In this document: piece by piece, positions 51,414 to 60,500 of the stretch | Layout: each line of letters begins with the position of its first letter | How positions within the stretch are numbered: position 1 is the first letter of the stretch | Assembly: GCF_000190575.1 (NCBI RefSeq) | Contig: NC_015164.1 | Coordinates: forward strand, 2,232,001 to 2,296,000 | Reading direction: 5' to 3' | DNA length: 64,000 bases | Source of the DNA: Phocaeicola salanitronis DSM 18170 | GTDB lineage: Bacteria > Bacteroidota > Bacteroidia > Bacteroidales > Bacteroidaceae | Made by a program: the position numbers and the translations under genes | The notes under the pieces: model-generated | Seen by the model: the letters and a program-made list of their open reading frames with translations, nothing else | Database searches by the model: none | Told to the model about the DNA's origin: nothing

Positions 51414-52088
51414 ATGAACATGAAAGATTTGAAAAGGTTAGGATTTTGCGGACTGATGGCCACGGCTTCACTCACCGGCATGGCGCAGTCATTGGAGAAA
51501 ATGCAGTGGTTCAACGAACCTGCACAGTGGGAAATCGACGGCAACACGCTCCTCATGGACGTTACGCCGCAGACCGATTACTGGCGCATATCCCACTATG
51601 GTTTTACCGTGGACGATGCCCCTTTCCTGTACACCCTGCGCGGAGGCGAGTTTGAAGTCAAGGTGAAGATTTCGGGCGACTACCAGACACGTTTCGACCA
51701 GTCGGGGCTGATGTTGCGCATCGACCACGAGAATTACATCAAGGCCGGCATCGAGTTTGTGGACGGCAAGTACAACCTCAGTACCGTCGTCACCCACCAT
51801 ACAAGCGACTGGAGCATCATCCCTCTGGACAAGCCTGTGCCGTTCGTATGGATAAAGGCCGTGCGCCGGCTGGATGCCGTAGAGATATTCTATTCCTTCG
51901 ACGACAAGGAATACACGATGATGCGCAATGCCTGGTTGCAGGACAACTGTCCGGTCATGGTAGGCATTATGGGAGCCTGCCCGGACGGAAATGGCTTCAA
52001 GGCACGGTTTGAAGGCTTTTCCATCAAGCACCTGCCTGACCTGCGCCGGCTGCAATGGTTGGAGAAAAACAGCGAAGGAAAGGAATAA
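51414..52088 (+). CDS. DUF1349 protein (concanavalin-like), exported
   Basis: A 224-residue protein from the ATG at 51414 (alternatives at 51405 and 51420) with a short signal (L-C-G-type hydrophobic run ending G-M-A-Q). The body is a DUF1349 lectin-like beta-sandwich (F-N-E-P-A-Q-W-E-I, D-Y-W-R-I-S-H-Y-G, S-G-L-M-L-R-I-D-H-E-N-Y-I-K-A-G-I-E). DUF1349 proteins are related to regulation of endonuclease-like and carbohydrate-binding folds; function unknown. The -7 is TACCTTTG (51379-51386). Confidence 0.87.
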   Translation: MNMKDLKRLGFCGLMATASLTGMAQSLEKMQWFNEPAQWEIDGNTLLMDVTPQTDYWRISHYGFTVDDAPFLYTLRGGEFEVKVKISGDYQTRFDQSGLMLRIDHENYIKAGIEFVDGKYNLSTVVTHHTSDWSIIPLDKPVPFVWIKAVRRLDAVEIFYSFDDKEYTMMRNAWLQDNCPVMVGIMGACPDGNGFKARFEGFSIKHLPDLRRLQWLEKNSEGKE

Positions 52089-52124
52089 GATTGCCATCCG
52101 GGAATAGGCGAAAGAATAAGCAGG

Positions 52125-52712
52125 CTATTTTTTGAGATGGCGTGCTTTTAGTCCGGCAATCATGTTCTCGTTGGTCTTGGATAGGTTGAAGCATCGGGCT
52201 TCCACTGGTATGGAATCCTGTCCCTTGCCTCCCCAATCCAATTCTCCGGAATAGATAACCCTGCTTTTCCAATACAACGTGCCCTCTACGAAAAACGTAT
52301 ATTTCCCTGCAGGTACACGGTTGCCGTTATTGTCCGTCCCATCCCACTGGTAGGTCAAAACGCCGTTCCGTGGCGTTGCCCCCGTTATGGCATCGACTTG
52401 TGCGGAAGACAGGGTTTGAGGTTTTGCCTTGCTCGTCCAGACAGGAACGGCATCTTTCCGGTATTCATATCCTCCTTTTGCTGTAAAAGACGTAACATAC
52501 AAGGTACGTACCAACTTACCCGTTTCGTCTTCTATCCAAATGGCATATTGGCTGGAAGCAATGCCGCCACGCTGGAAGCGGAAAGAAATCTCCAACCGTT
52601 CTCCTGCGGGAGTTTCTTTCGCATCTTCTCTGTCTTTCGCATACGAGGTGGTGCAACCTTGCAGGCAGATGCCGACCGCGACCAGAATAGCATAAAACAA
52701 TCTTGTTTTCAT
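52125..52712 (-). CDS. DUF2271 lipoprotein
   Basis: A 195-residue lipoprotein (lipobox L-Q-G-C, about Cys20) with a FlgD-like Ig-type fold (Y-Q-W-D-G-T-D-N-N-G-N-R-V-P-A-G-K-Y), the DUF2271 signature. It is the last gene of an operon with the PPC-domain protein (5 bp upstream) and an AKR. In many bacteria DUF2271 genes neighbour flavin- or heme-dependent periplasmic enzymes; its role is unknown. Confidence 0.85.
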   Translation of the reverse strand: MKTRLFYAILVAVGICLQGCTTSYAKDREDAKETPAGERLEISFRFQRGGIASSQYAIWIEDETGKLVRTLYVTSFTAKGGYEYRKDAVPVWTSKAKPQTLSSAQVDAITGATPRNGVLTYQWDGTDNNGNRVPAGKYTFFVEGTLYWKSRVIYSGELDWGGKGQDSIPVEARCFNLSKTNENMIAGLKARHLKK

Positions 52713-52717
52713 AGGCT

Positions 52718-53224
52718 TTATTCGTCCAATTTATAGCAGTTCAATCCTATTTCCGGGACATAAACGCGGGTGACGGGGGTTCCGAAATCTTCCACCACAA
52801 ACTCTCCGGCTCCGTTCAGCGTAGCGGAAAGCAGATGTCCTGCCAAAGCGGAATAATCGCTGCGTCCCACGGTGATGTGCAAATGGAGATAGGTCTTCCC
52901 GTCCATTTGAGAGATGTTTCCTGTCAGGTTGGCAATCTCCATCTGCTCTTGATAGGTCTTGTCCACGTATTGTTTGGTCTGGGGATTGAAAAAGCGAAGG
53001 ATTAATTCATCTATCGCCCCTATCCCGTAAATGGTTCCCGACTGGATGCCCCGTTCTTCGCAGAAAGCGTTCAGGGCTTTGACGATTTCCGCACGATTTT
53101 GGATACTGACAACATATTTGTTGCCTATTTGCTTATAAGTATACATATCTTGTGGATTTTGTGCGCTTGCCGGAATGAACAGCCATCCGCAAAGCAGCAG
53201 AGTGAATATGAGTTTTAATTTCAT
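52718..53224 (-). CDS. Exported PPC/DUF296-domain protein
   Basis: A 168-residue protein with a Sec signal (K-L-K-L-I-F-T-L-L to A-S-A-Q, about 1-21) and one PPC (DUF296) domain, recognisable by G-T-I-Y-G-I-G-A-I-D, L-T-G-N-I-S and H-L-H-I-T-V-G. The PPC domain trimerises and is best known attached to plant AT-hook proteins; bacterial single-domain forms are cytoplasmic as a rule. Export of this domain is therefore unusual. It sits 11 bp after the AKR stop in the same operon. Confidence 0.88.
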   Translation of the reverse strand: MKLKLIFTLLLCGWLFIPASAQNPQDMYTYKQIGNKYVVSIQNRAEIVKALNAFCEERGIQSGTIYGIGAIDELILRFFNPQTKQYVDKTYQEQMEIANLTGNISQMDGKTYLHLHITVGRSDYSALAGHLLSATLNGAGEFVVEDFGTPVTRVYVPEIGLNCYKLDE

Positions 53225-53235
53225 GACAGTCCGTG

Positions 53236-54264
53236 TTAAAACAGTTGGGAGGAAAGTTCAGGCCGTTCGTCTTGGTGCCAGTAAGGATAAGGCTTCTCCG
53301 TCTTGCTGGCGGCATCGAGGCGTTGCATCTGTTCTGCCGTAAGCTTCCAGTCTACCGCCCCCAAGTTCTGCCGGAGTTGTTCTTCTGAACTGGCTCCGAT
53401 GACAAGGCTGCACACCGTAGGACGTTGCAGCAACCAGTTCAATGCCACTTGTGCCACAGCCTTTCCCGTTTCCGCAGCCACTTCATCCAACACATCTATT
53501 ATATTATACAGACGGTCGTAAGCCACTACGTTATCCCTTACGGGTGCGCCTCCGCGTGCCACTCTTCCGTCTTGCGGCATGGGATTGTTCCGGCGGTAGC
53601 GCCCTCCCAGACGTCCGGCAGCCAACGGACTCCAGATGATGCTGCCCACCTGCTGGTCTATGCCGAGCGGCATCAGTTCCCATTCAAAATCACGGTTCAG
53701 CAGCGAGTAATATACCTGATGCGCCACATACCGGCTCCATCCGCGCCGCTCGGATACCGAAAGCGATTTCATCAGTTGCCAGCCGGAGAAGTTGGAACAG
53801 CCTATGTAGCGTATCTTGCCGCTCGTCACCAAGTCATCCAAAGCCCGGAGCGTCTCCTCTACAGGTGTATTGGCATCGAAGCCGTGGATGTAGTACAGGT
53901 CGATATGGTCGGTACCCAGACGGCGCAGGCTCGCCTCACACGCCTCTATCAGATGGAAACGCGAAGCCCCTTCCTCATTGCGGCTTTCGCCCATGGGAAA
54001 TGTCCCCTTGGTAGCGATGAGCAGCCTGTTCCGCTTTCCGGCAATGGCCTTCCCCAATATTTCCTCGGCAAGTCCGCGCGAATACATATCTGCCGTATCA
54101 AACATGTTCAGTCCGGCTTCCAGACACATATCCACCATGCGGGTGGCTTCCGCTACTCCCGTATGTCCCCAGCCCTCGAAGCCATGAGAGCCGCCGAAGG
54201 TTCCTGTTCCCAAAGTCAATGCCGGGACAAAAAGTCCCGAACCGTTCAGTCTGCGATATTCCAT
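53236..54264 (-). CDS. Aldo/keto reductase, long form (342 aa)
   Basis: A 342-residue AKR of the Kv-beta/YghZ-like type: M-F-D-T-A-D-M-Y (Asp/Tyr), I-A-T-K-G (Lys), Y-Y-I-H-G-F (His), V-I-G-A-S-S near the C-terminus. It is the first gene of the AKR-PPC-DUF2271 operon and is divergent from the AraC gene at 54396. Different subfamily from the 281-aa set. Confidence 0.93.
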   Translation of the reverse strand: MEYRRLNGSGLFVPALTLGTGTFGGSHGFEGWGHTGVAEATRMVDMCLEAGLNMFDTADMYSRGLAEEILGKAIAGKRNRLLIATKGTFPMGESRNEEGASRFHLIEACEASLRRLGTDHIDLYYIHGFDANTPVEETLRALDDLVTSGKIRYIGCSNFSGWQLMKSLSVSERRGWSRYVAHQVYYSLLNRDFEWELMPLGIDQQVGSIIWSPLAAGRLGGRYRRNNPMPQDGRVARGGAPVRDNVVAYDRLYNIIDVLDEVAAETGKAVAQVALNWLLQRPTVCSLVIGASSEEQLRQNLGAVDWKLTAEQMQRLDAASKTEKPYPYWHQDERPELSSQLF

Positions 54265-54340
54265 AATCAGTAATGTTTTTTGTTGTGCATCTTCCTTTCA
54301 TTTGACATTGCAAAAATAACAGCAATAAAGAAGACGGGAT

Positions 54341-54375
54341 TCCATTATATTTGCAGTATTATCCATTATATTTGC
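54341..54375 (+). promoter_or_regulatory. Perfect 15-bp direct repeat, 21 bp apart, overlapping two -7 elements
   Basis: TCCATTATATTTGCA occurs identically at 54341 and 54362. Each copy contains a -7-like TATATTTG (54347-54354 and 54368-54375). The position just before the AraC start suggests direct autoregulation by promoter occlusion, and control of the divergent AKR operon. Confidence 0.75.
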
Positions 54376-54395
54376 ATCCGGATAAAAATGAAAGT

Positions 54396-55274
54396 ATGCC
54401 CGTATTAGAACGTAAGATTGTACATAACATGGCGACGGTATGCAGCCATATTTCCTACCCCCGTTTTGTGCTTCCCTTGCACAAACATGTGGAGTACGAA
54501 ATCATGCTGTTCACCCAAGGCAGCGGGAAACAGTTTGTCGGTGAAGGTGTATCCGAATACAAAGCCGGAGACATCGCCCTCATCGGAAGCAATGTGCCTC
54601 ATCTCCACTTATGCCATACCAAGCTGCATTCCACATCAGCAAGTCATCCGGAAGATGAATGGAGCGCCGGAGAAGCCATACAGTTCAGGCCGGATATGTT
54701 TCCCGACAATATGAAAGACATTCCGGATTACCGCCTCATCTACGATTTGCTGCAGAAAAGCCAATATGGAATCCGCTTCTACGATGAAAGCCTGTTTGAT
54801 GAAATGATGGAGATGGTACGGGCTTTCGATTCTTCCGAATACACCTCGCGTATGGTCTGCCTGTTGCGCATGCTCGAAAAGCTGCATGATTGCCAGCATT
54901 TCAAATTGCTCTCCAGTACAGCATACAATCAGGCGAATCCTGTCCCCGACATGAAAGAACCCGTCAATAAGGTATATGCCTATCTGTATAACCACTTCAA
55001 GGAAAAAGTGACTTTGGAGGAAATAGCGGAGTATGTCAACCAGAACCCTACGGCATTGTGCCGGTATTTCAAACAACGCACGGACAAGAGCATTTTCCGA
55101 TGTCTGGCAGAGATACGGATTGAACACGCATGCAAATTGCTGGCTTATTCAACTATGAACGTTTCGCAAATAGCCTACGAATCAGGATATAACAGCGTCA
55201 CCCATTTCATTGCCCAATTTGAGAAAATCATCAGGCGCACACCGTCTGAATATCGGACACAGATAAAACTGTAA
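54396..55274 (+). CDS. AraC-family transcriptional regulator
   Basis: A 292-residue AraC protein from the ATG at 54396 (upstream starts lie inside the operator). N-terminal cupin with metal-type His (L-H-K-H-V-E-Y-E-I-M-L-F) and Y-K-A-G-D-I-A-L-I; C-terminal double HTH (V-N-Q-N-P-T-A-L-C-R-Y-F-K-Q, Y-N-S-V-T-H-F-I-A-Q-F, R-T-P-S-E-Y-R). It is divergent from the AKR-PPC-DUF2271 operon. Confidence 0.93.
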   Translation: MPVLERKIVHNMATVCSHISYPRFVLPLHKHVEYEIMLFTQGSGKQFVGEGVSEYKAGDIALIGSNVPHLHLCHTKLHSTSASHPEDEWSAGEAIQFRPDMFPDNMKDIPDYRLIYDLLQKSQYGIRFYDESLFDEMMEMVRAFDSSEYTSRMVCLLRMLEKLHDCQHFKLLSSTAYNQANPVPDMKEPVNKVYAYLYNHFKEKVTLEEIAEYVNQNPTALCRYFKQRTDKSIFRCLAEIRIEHACKLLAYSTMNVSQIAYESGYNSVTHFIAQFEKIIRRTPSEYRTQIKL

Positions 55275-55310
55275 AATGCCGCTTCCCTGCTACAAGCTGC
55301 TATCAGACAA

Positions 55311-55372
55311 GCCGGCAAGGAGTTAAAAGCCAATGCTTCTTTGCTATCGGCATTTAACTCCTGCCGGAGGCA
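55311..55372 (+). terminator. Hairpin between convergent AraC and HU-like genes
   Basis: GCCGGCAAGGAGTTAAAAGC can pair with GGCATTTAACTCCTGCCGG with small bulges, followed by a second short GGAG / CTCC stem and TTTT. Likely terminator for one or both genes. Confidence 0.65.
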
Positions 55373-55434
55373 TAACTCCTTTTATCTGCTGACATTTTGA
55401 GCTTTTTACTCCTGATGGGTATAAACAGTTTCTA

Positions 55435-55884
55435 TTACAGTTCCAGTATGCTGTCGCCGTTCCGCTCGGCACGCAGCAGCTTCCGTTCTGTATGCCGTTT
55501 CAGGCTTTCTTCGAAGTTTACTCCTTCGCGCATGTTGCCGAAGGCTTCTCCCGGCGCCCAGTTTACCCGCACCTCTTTGATGTGCCGGTCGGGCTGGAAC
55601 GCTTCCATGCTTTCGGCTCCTTCGCATCCCAAGGTGATGTAAAACTTGCCCAGGTCATCCAGTTCCACCTGATAGCCTTCCTTCAGCAACTTTGCGGTAG
55701 CTTCCGCCAGCATCTTCGTAATGGCGATGAAGTCTCCCGTGCTGTAAGCGCACCCGTGGGCTCTGATGTGCCGTGCCACTTCTTCCAGCGAGAGGGTTTT
55801 GATACACTGTGCCGAAGCGAAAGCCCGCTTCGGACGTTCCGGGTGGCGGGGTTCGCCGCGCATTACTAAGCTGTACTTTATCAT
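55435..55884 (-). CDS. HU-like DNA-binding protein, third paralogue
   Basis: A 149-residue HU-fold protein from the ATG at 55884 (M-I-K-Y-S-L). Helical N-terminus with S-L-E-E-V-A-R-H-I, the core L-D-D-L-G-K-F-Y-I-T-L-G, and a positively charged arm (K-E-V-R-V-N-W). It belongs to the Bacteroidetes HU-like set of ~150 residues and is not a recent copy of the pair at 16200/42260. A five-unit phased array lies directly upstream. Confidence 0.85.
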   Translation of the reverse strand: MIKYSLVMRGEPRHPERPKRAFASAQCIKTLSLEEVARHIRAHGCAYSTGDFIAITKMLAEATAKLLKEGYQVELDDLGKFYITLGCEGAESMEAFQPDRHIKEVRVNWAPGEAFGNMREGVNFEESLKRHTERKLLRAERNGDSILEL

Positions 55885-55951
55885 ATTCAGATTATTTAAA
55901 AGGTTGTTGTTATTATCTTCTTCTCTCAACGCAGATAGCCTCATCGGGTGT

Positions 55952-56053
55952 AAGATTAATAATCTTCCGCTTGTAAGATTAATAATCTTGCAGCCTGAAG
56001 ATTAATAATCTTACAGCGGATGCACCTATATGCGTTTGGCGGCGCACCTATAT
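55952..56053 (-). repeat. Phased palindrome array upstream of third HU-like gene
   Basis: AAGATTAATAATCTT (inverted repeat, 6-bp arms) occurs at 55952, 55975 and 55998, exactly 23 bp apart. GCACCTATAT continues the rhythm at 56022 and 56044 (24 then 22 bp). The array is 68-169 bp upstream of the HU-like start. The remaining 56054-56239 shows no gene I can support. Confidence 0.8.
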
Positions 56054-56239
56054 CCACGGGCTTCCGCAACCGGCTGCGTCTTACAAAGATACTATCTGGG
56101 AAGGCGGTTGTCAAGAGTTTCGGGGAAATTATGCAGGGAATTGTTTCACGTACACCATACTTGTTGTCTGCAATATACGCCATGCGGTGCCGATGTTTTC
56201 TCTTGTCATATTCAGCCTGTAATTTATAATATGTACCCG

Positions 56240-56968
56240 TCAGTTCCTTATGGGCAATCTTTTCCATATAAACCGTGGCACAAGCCGCCAAAAGAATACG
56301 ATTATCCGGTATCGCCAATCCATGGTGCAGACCGATTCACGCCGTTCGATGGCGCGGACAATCCGTTTTGCAACCTTTCCGGGGCGCATCAGCAACGGGT
56401 ATTTTTTATCGTCGCCCAGCAAATCCGTATCGACAAAACCAGGACGTATGTCGGTGAACCGTATCTTCAAGCCTTGCATTCGCGCCAATTGCTCGAGCGC
56501 CTCGATGTAGATGTTCTGGAAACGTTTGGTCGCCGAATAAGCCGGGGCAGCCCCCAAGCCTTTTGTGCCTGCTATTGAACTGATGACGGCGATATGCCCT
56601 TCGCCCTTCTCACGGAAATAGCCGTATGCCGTATCAACCATGCGGATAAAGCCCAACACGTTTGTCTGTGCCGTTGACAATTCGATGTCCATTCGCAAAG
56701 CAGCGTTCTGCTTGCCGATGCCCACACAAAGCAGGAAAACATCCATGCCGCCCAGTTCCTTTACCAGTTTCAACAACTTGGAAGGCGCATCGCCATCGGT
56801 CACGTCAATCAGGCTGTATGCCACTTGCTCCGGCGCGAGGGCTTTCAATTCTTGCAGCGCGGATTCGCGACGGGCTGCCACGCCTACATGATATCCCCGG
56901 CGGATAAATTGCAGCGCGGCTTCGCGCCCGATGCCGGAAGAAGCTCCTATGATGATGATTCTTTTCAT
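56240..56968 (-). CDS. Short-chain dehydrogenase/reductase
   Basis: A 242-residue SDR from the ATG at 56968, chosen because GGAGGT lies 7 nt upstream. Motifs: G-A-S-S-G-I-G (cofactor), S-S-I-A-G (Ser), Y-S-A-T-K (Tyr/Lys), R-P-G-F-V-D-T. The hydrophobic, basic C-terminus (I-V-F-F-W-R-L-V-P-R-F-I-W-K) suggests membrane association. It lies 15 bp after the MarR gene and is probably controlled by it. Confidence 0.92.
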   Translation of the reverse strand: MKRIIIIGASSGIGREAALQFIRRGYHVGVAARRESALQELKALAPEQVAYSLIDVTDGDAPSKLLKLVKELGGMDVFLLCVGIGKQNAALRMDIELSTAQTNVLGFIRMVDTAYGYFREKGEGHIAVISSIAGTKGLGAAPAYSATKRFQNIYIEALEQLARMQGLKIRFTDIRPGFVDTDLLGDDKKYPLLMRPGKVAKRIVRAIERRESVCTMDWRYRIIVFFWRLVPRFIWKRLPIRN

Positions 56969-56983
56969 GTTTTCCACCTCCGT

Positions 56984-57490
56984 TTATTTCTTTTCTTTTG
57001 CGCTCTTCTCCTTCTGGAACTTATTGTATATGCTCTCCAGATAGAGATTGCCTATGCGGCACATATCTTCCGGCAATTCGGTAGTCATGTCAAACACCTT
57101 ATTGGCGACGGCGATGACTTCAGGCATCAGTTCCCGCCCTTTTTCCGTCAGGTAAATATTATTCTTGCAACGCGATACCGCCCTTCTTTCAACCAGCCCT
57201 TTCTTCTCCAGATTATCGATGCTGCGCTTGATGGCAGCGGCATCCTTATACAGCAGGGTGGCTATCCGGTTCTGGCTGATGCCATCTTGCCCGTATAGGA
57301 ACCGCATGACGATGTATTGGGAGGTAGGCAAGTCTATGCCGTTTTCTTTCAGCGTTGCATTCAATGTTGCAGACAATGCCCACAGTGCCTTTCCTAACTG
57401 AAAGCCTAATGAATTTTTCCATGAGGTGTCAATGTTGGGAATGGAGTCCACTGGATCTTTCTTAGCAGAATTTTTAATGCGCTTTTCCAT
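56984..57490 (-). CDS. MarR-family regulator
   Basis: A 168-residue winged-helix MarR protein: L-P-T-S-Q-Y-I-V-M-R-F-L, the recognition helix I-S-Q-N-R-I-A-T-L-L-Y-K-D-A-A, and the wing A-V-S-R-C-K-N-N-I-Y-L-T-E-K-G. It starts 30 bp after the activase stop and is followed by the SDR, so all three may form one transcript. The Cys in the wing could act as a redox switch (inference). Confidence 0.92.
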   Translation of the reverse strand: MEKRIKNSAKKDPVDSIPNIDTSWKNSLGFQLGKALWALSATLNATLKENGIDLPTSQYIVMRFLYGQDGISQNRIATLLYKDAAAIKRSIDNLEKKGLVERRAVSRCKNNIYLTEKGRELMPEVIAVANKVFDMTTELPEDMCRIGNLYLESIYNKFQKEKSAKEKK

Positions 57491-57520
57491 AAGTGAAGAT
57501 ATTAAATGATGATACTTTTA

Positions 57521-60500
57521 TTATTTCAGGTTGTTGATGAACAACAATAACCGATTGGTAATGTTGACATCGCTCACCCCGCTGTCAAAGTCCAGCGAGA
57601 GCAGTTGCAAGTCGGGGGCAAGGCGTTTGATACGGTTCTCGATTCCCCGCGACACGATGTGGTTGGCAATACAACCGAAAGGTTGCAGGCTGACCACATG
57701 CTTTACGCCTTGACGGTACAGGGAAAGGATTTCCGCCGGAAGCATCCACCCCTCGCCGAACTGCGCATTCAAGGAAATGACCTTGGCGGCTTCTTCCGCC
57801 TCATCGAATACATTTTTGAAGGGGACAAAATAGCGGAATTCCCAACAAGCCTTGTTGAATTTCTCCATGCGTGTCCATATACGGTTGTAAAGCCAGCGGA
57901 CAAACGAATCCGGCACGATACGCTTACGCAGCCCGCTATCCTGCTTTACGATATAATTGACGAAACCTTGTACAAAAAACTCGGTAAGCAGAGGAGGTAT
58001 AATTTCTATCCGCTTGCTTACCAGCCATTCGCTAATGTCTTTTTGGGCAAAAGGATTGAACTTCAGGTAAATCTCTCCGACAATGCCGACCTTGGGCACT
58101 TCGCAAGGGACTGCAATCTGGTTGAAATCTCTGGCAGCCAAGAACAGGTAGGACAACAAATCACCGGTGACGTTCCGTTCTATCAAATCTTGTGCCGCAT
58201 TCAGATACATCTCCTTGAGCCGTGCCGCGCTTCCTTTTTCTTTTTCGCGTACGGCAGCCGCATAGTAGAATTTAGCAATACAATCGCTATACAGCAAGGC
58301 GTTCAATGCCACAGGAAGCATCTTAAACCAGTTCATCCGGAAGCCGGGCTGATTGTTCTTCAAGTCATCGCCAAAAGTAAGCGATATGACCGGGACATTT
58401 CTGAAACCTGCCTCTGTCAATGCCCGTTTTATCAACGACAGGTAATTAGAAGCTCGGCATTGCCCTCCTGTCTGTGTCATAGCCACAGCAGTCTGTTCCG
58501 GGACGTACTTGCCGCTTTCGAAGGCTTTCACGATGTCGCCTACTATCAACGTGGCAGGATAGCATACTTCATTATTGGCATACCGCAATCCGCAATCGCA
58601 CGATACGGCATCGCTCATCGGCAAGTTCTCCACCTTATAGCCTGCCAGTTTCATCAGAGAAGGAATCAACGGAGAGATGAACGGCGTAAAGAATGGAGCT
58701 AAGATGGTCCGCTTCCTGTCGGCTGCTTGGAATGCAGGCGGGGTGACGAAAGGACGCACGGAAACAGGACGATTGCATTCACCGGCTGCCAGTTTCAGGC
58801 TCTCGATGGCAGAACGTACACGCAACTTAATGGAACCGATATTATCGATATCATCCAGTTTCAGCAGGGTCAGCGTCTTGTCGTAACGCTTCATCAGATT
58901 GCGGGTCTCGTCTGTCAGGAAAGCGTCGGGACCGCAACCGAAAGAGGTCATCTGCATACATTGGATACCGTTGTCCTGCATCGCAGCCCATTTTACCGCT
59001 TTCAGGATTCGGTTGACATAAGCCCATTGCGGAAGAATGTAAGCATCATTCACTTCGATGTTTTCACGGCGCACAATGTCATCGGTCAGGATGTTTACGC
59101 CCATGCCTGCCGCCAAATCCGACAATTTATGTTGTATCAACGGGTCTGCATGGTAGGGGCGTCCGACCAACAGAACGGCAAGGCGGTGATTGTTGCGGCT
59201 GTCCTCCAGCACGTGGCGGTTATATTCGGTCATTGCCGTATCGAACTCCTCCAATGCATCCACCGCTTTACGGAAAGCTTGCCTGCAAACAGAATCACCG
59301 ATGCCAAACTGTTTCAGGTAGGCTTGGCACTGCTTGAACAGCAGATGCCGGTCTTTAAATGTGATGGCGGGAGAATCAATGGGAGTCCCCTTGTCTTGCA
59401 CGCTCTTGATTACTTCCGAATATCCTGAAACGATGGGACAATTGTAACTGTTTTGTCCTCCGTCCATCCGTTCGAACACGACAAACGGCATGAATATCCG
59501 CTCCACTTTGCGGTCTATCAAATCCTGGATGTGGCTATGTACCAACTTGGCAGGGAAGCAAATATTGTCTGACATGACCAACTTTGCTTTTTCTTCATAT
59601 TTTGCAAATGTGGATGGAGCGGAAAGCACCACTTGGATGTTGCAACCGCTGAACAGCGTGTGCCAGAACGGATATTCCTCGTACATGTTCAGGCAACGCG
59701 GAATGCCGATGACAGCCCGTGGCGATTCAAGCTCGCACGGACGGTTGAAAAGCAAATCCAGCTTATACGCGTATGCGTTCATCCCTTGTTGTATCGTTCC
59801 CCGGTTTGTGAACATCCTTTCACAACGGTTGCCCGAATGGTAACGGTTTCCGTTAGCGAATGTATAAGTGGTAATAAAACAGTTGTTCTCACATCCGTGG
59901 CATTGCCGCTGGCGGGTGGTATAGGAAGCGCGTCCTGACAATTCATCCAAGGATGTTTCGTTTTGCTCAAACTTACGGGCATGGAGCGCACAACCGATGG
60001 CGCCCATCAGTTCCGGATAGCTGCTTCGGAAAACTTCTTTTCCCGTCAGCTTCTCAAAGGCACGCACCACCGAATCATTCCGCATCGTACCTCCTTGAAC
60101 AATCGTGTTCTGCCCCAACTCACTTGTATCTTTGAGGCGCAGGACTTTATACAGGCAGTTCTTTACCACCGAATACGAAAGTCCCGCCGCAATGTCCGCT
60201 ACGGCAGCTCCCTCGCGCATCGCCTGTTTTACCTTCGAGTTCATAAATACCGTGCAGCGTGTGCCCAAGTCATACGGATGTGTTGCCCGGCAAGCCTCCT
60301 TGCCAAACTCTTGCACCGAATAACCCAGCGACCGGGCAAAAGTTTCGAGGAAAGAGCCGCAACCGGAAGAACAGGCTTCATTGATTTCAATGCGGTTGAT
60401 AACGCCACCGCTCACGAACATCGCCTTCATGTCCTGTCCGCCGATATCGAGAATGAACGATACGTCTTTCTTTAAGTGGCGGGCAGCCTCGTAATGGGCG

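Noticed and set aside
14018..54264. The six aldo/keto reductases as one recent tandem amplification
   Set aside because: They fall into at least three different subfamilies and lengths (281, 315, 342-345 aa); only those at 20235 and 49720 look closely related.
55956..56318. Possible 120-residue gene between the HU-like and SDR genes (minus strand)
   Set aside because: It overlaps the SDR 3' end in another frame and ends inside the operator array; no recognisable domain. The segment from 56267 cannot be excluded but is unsupported.
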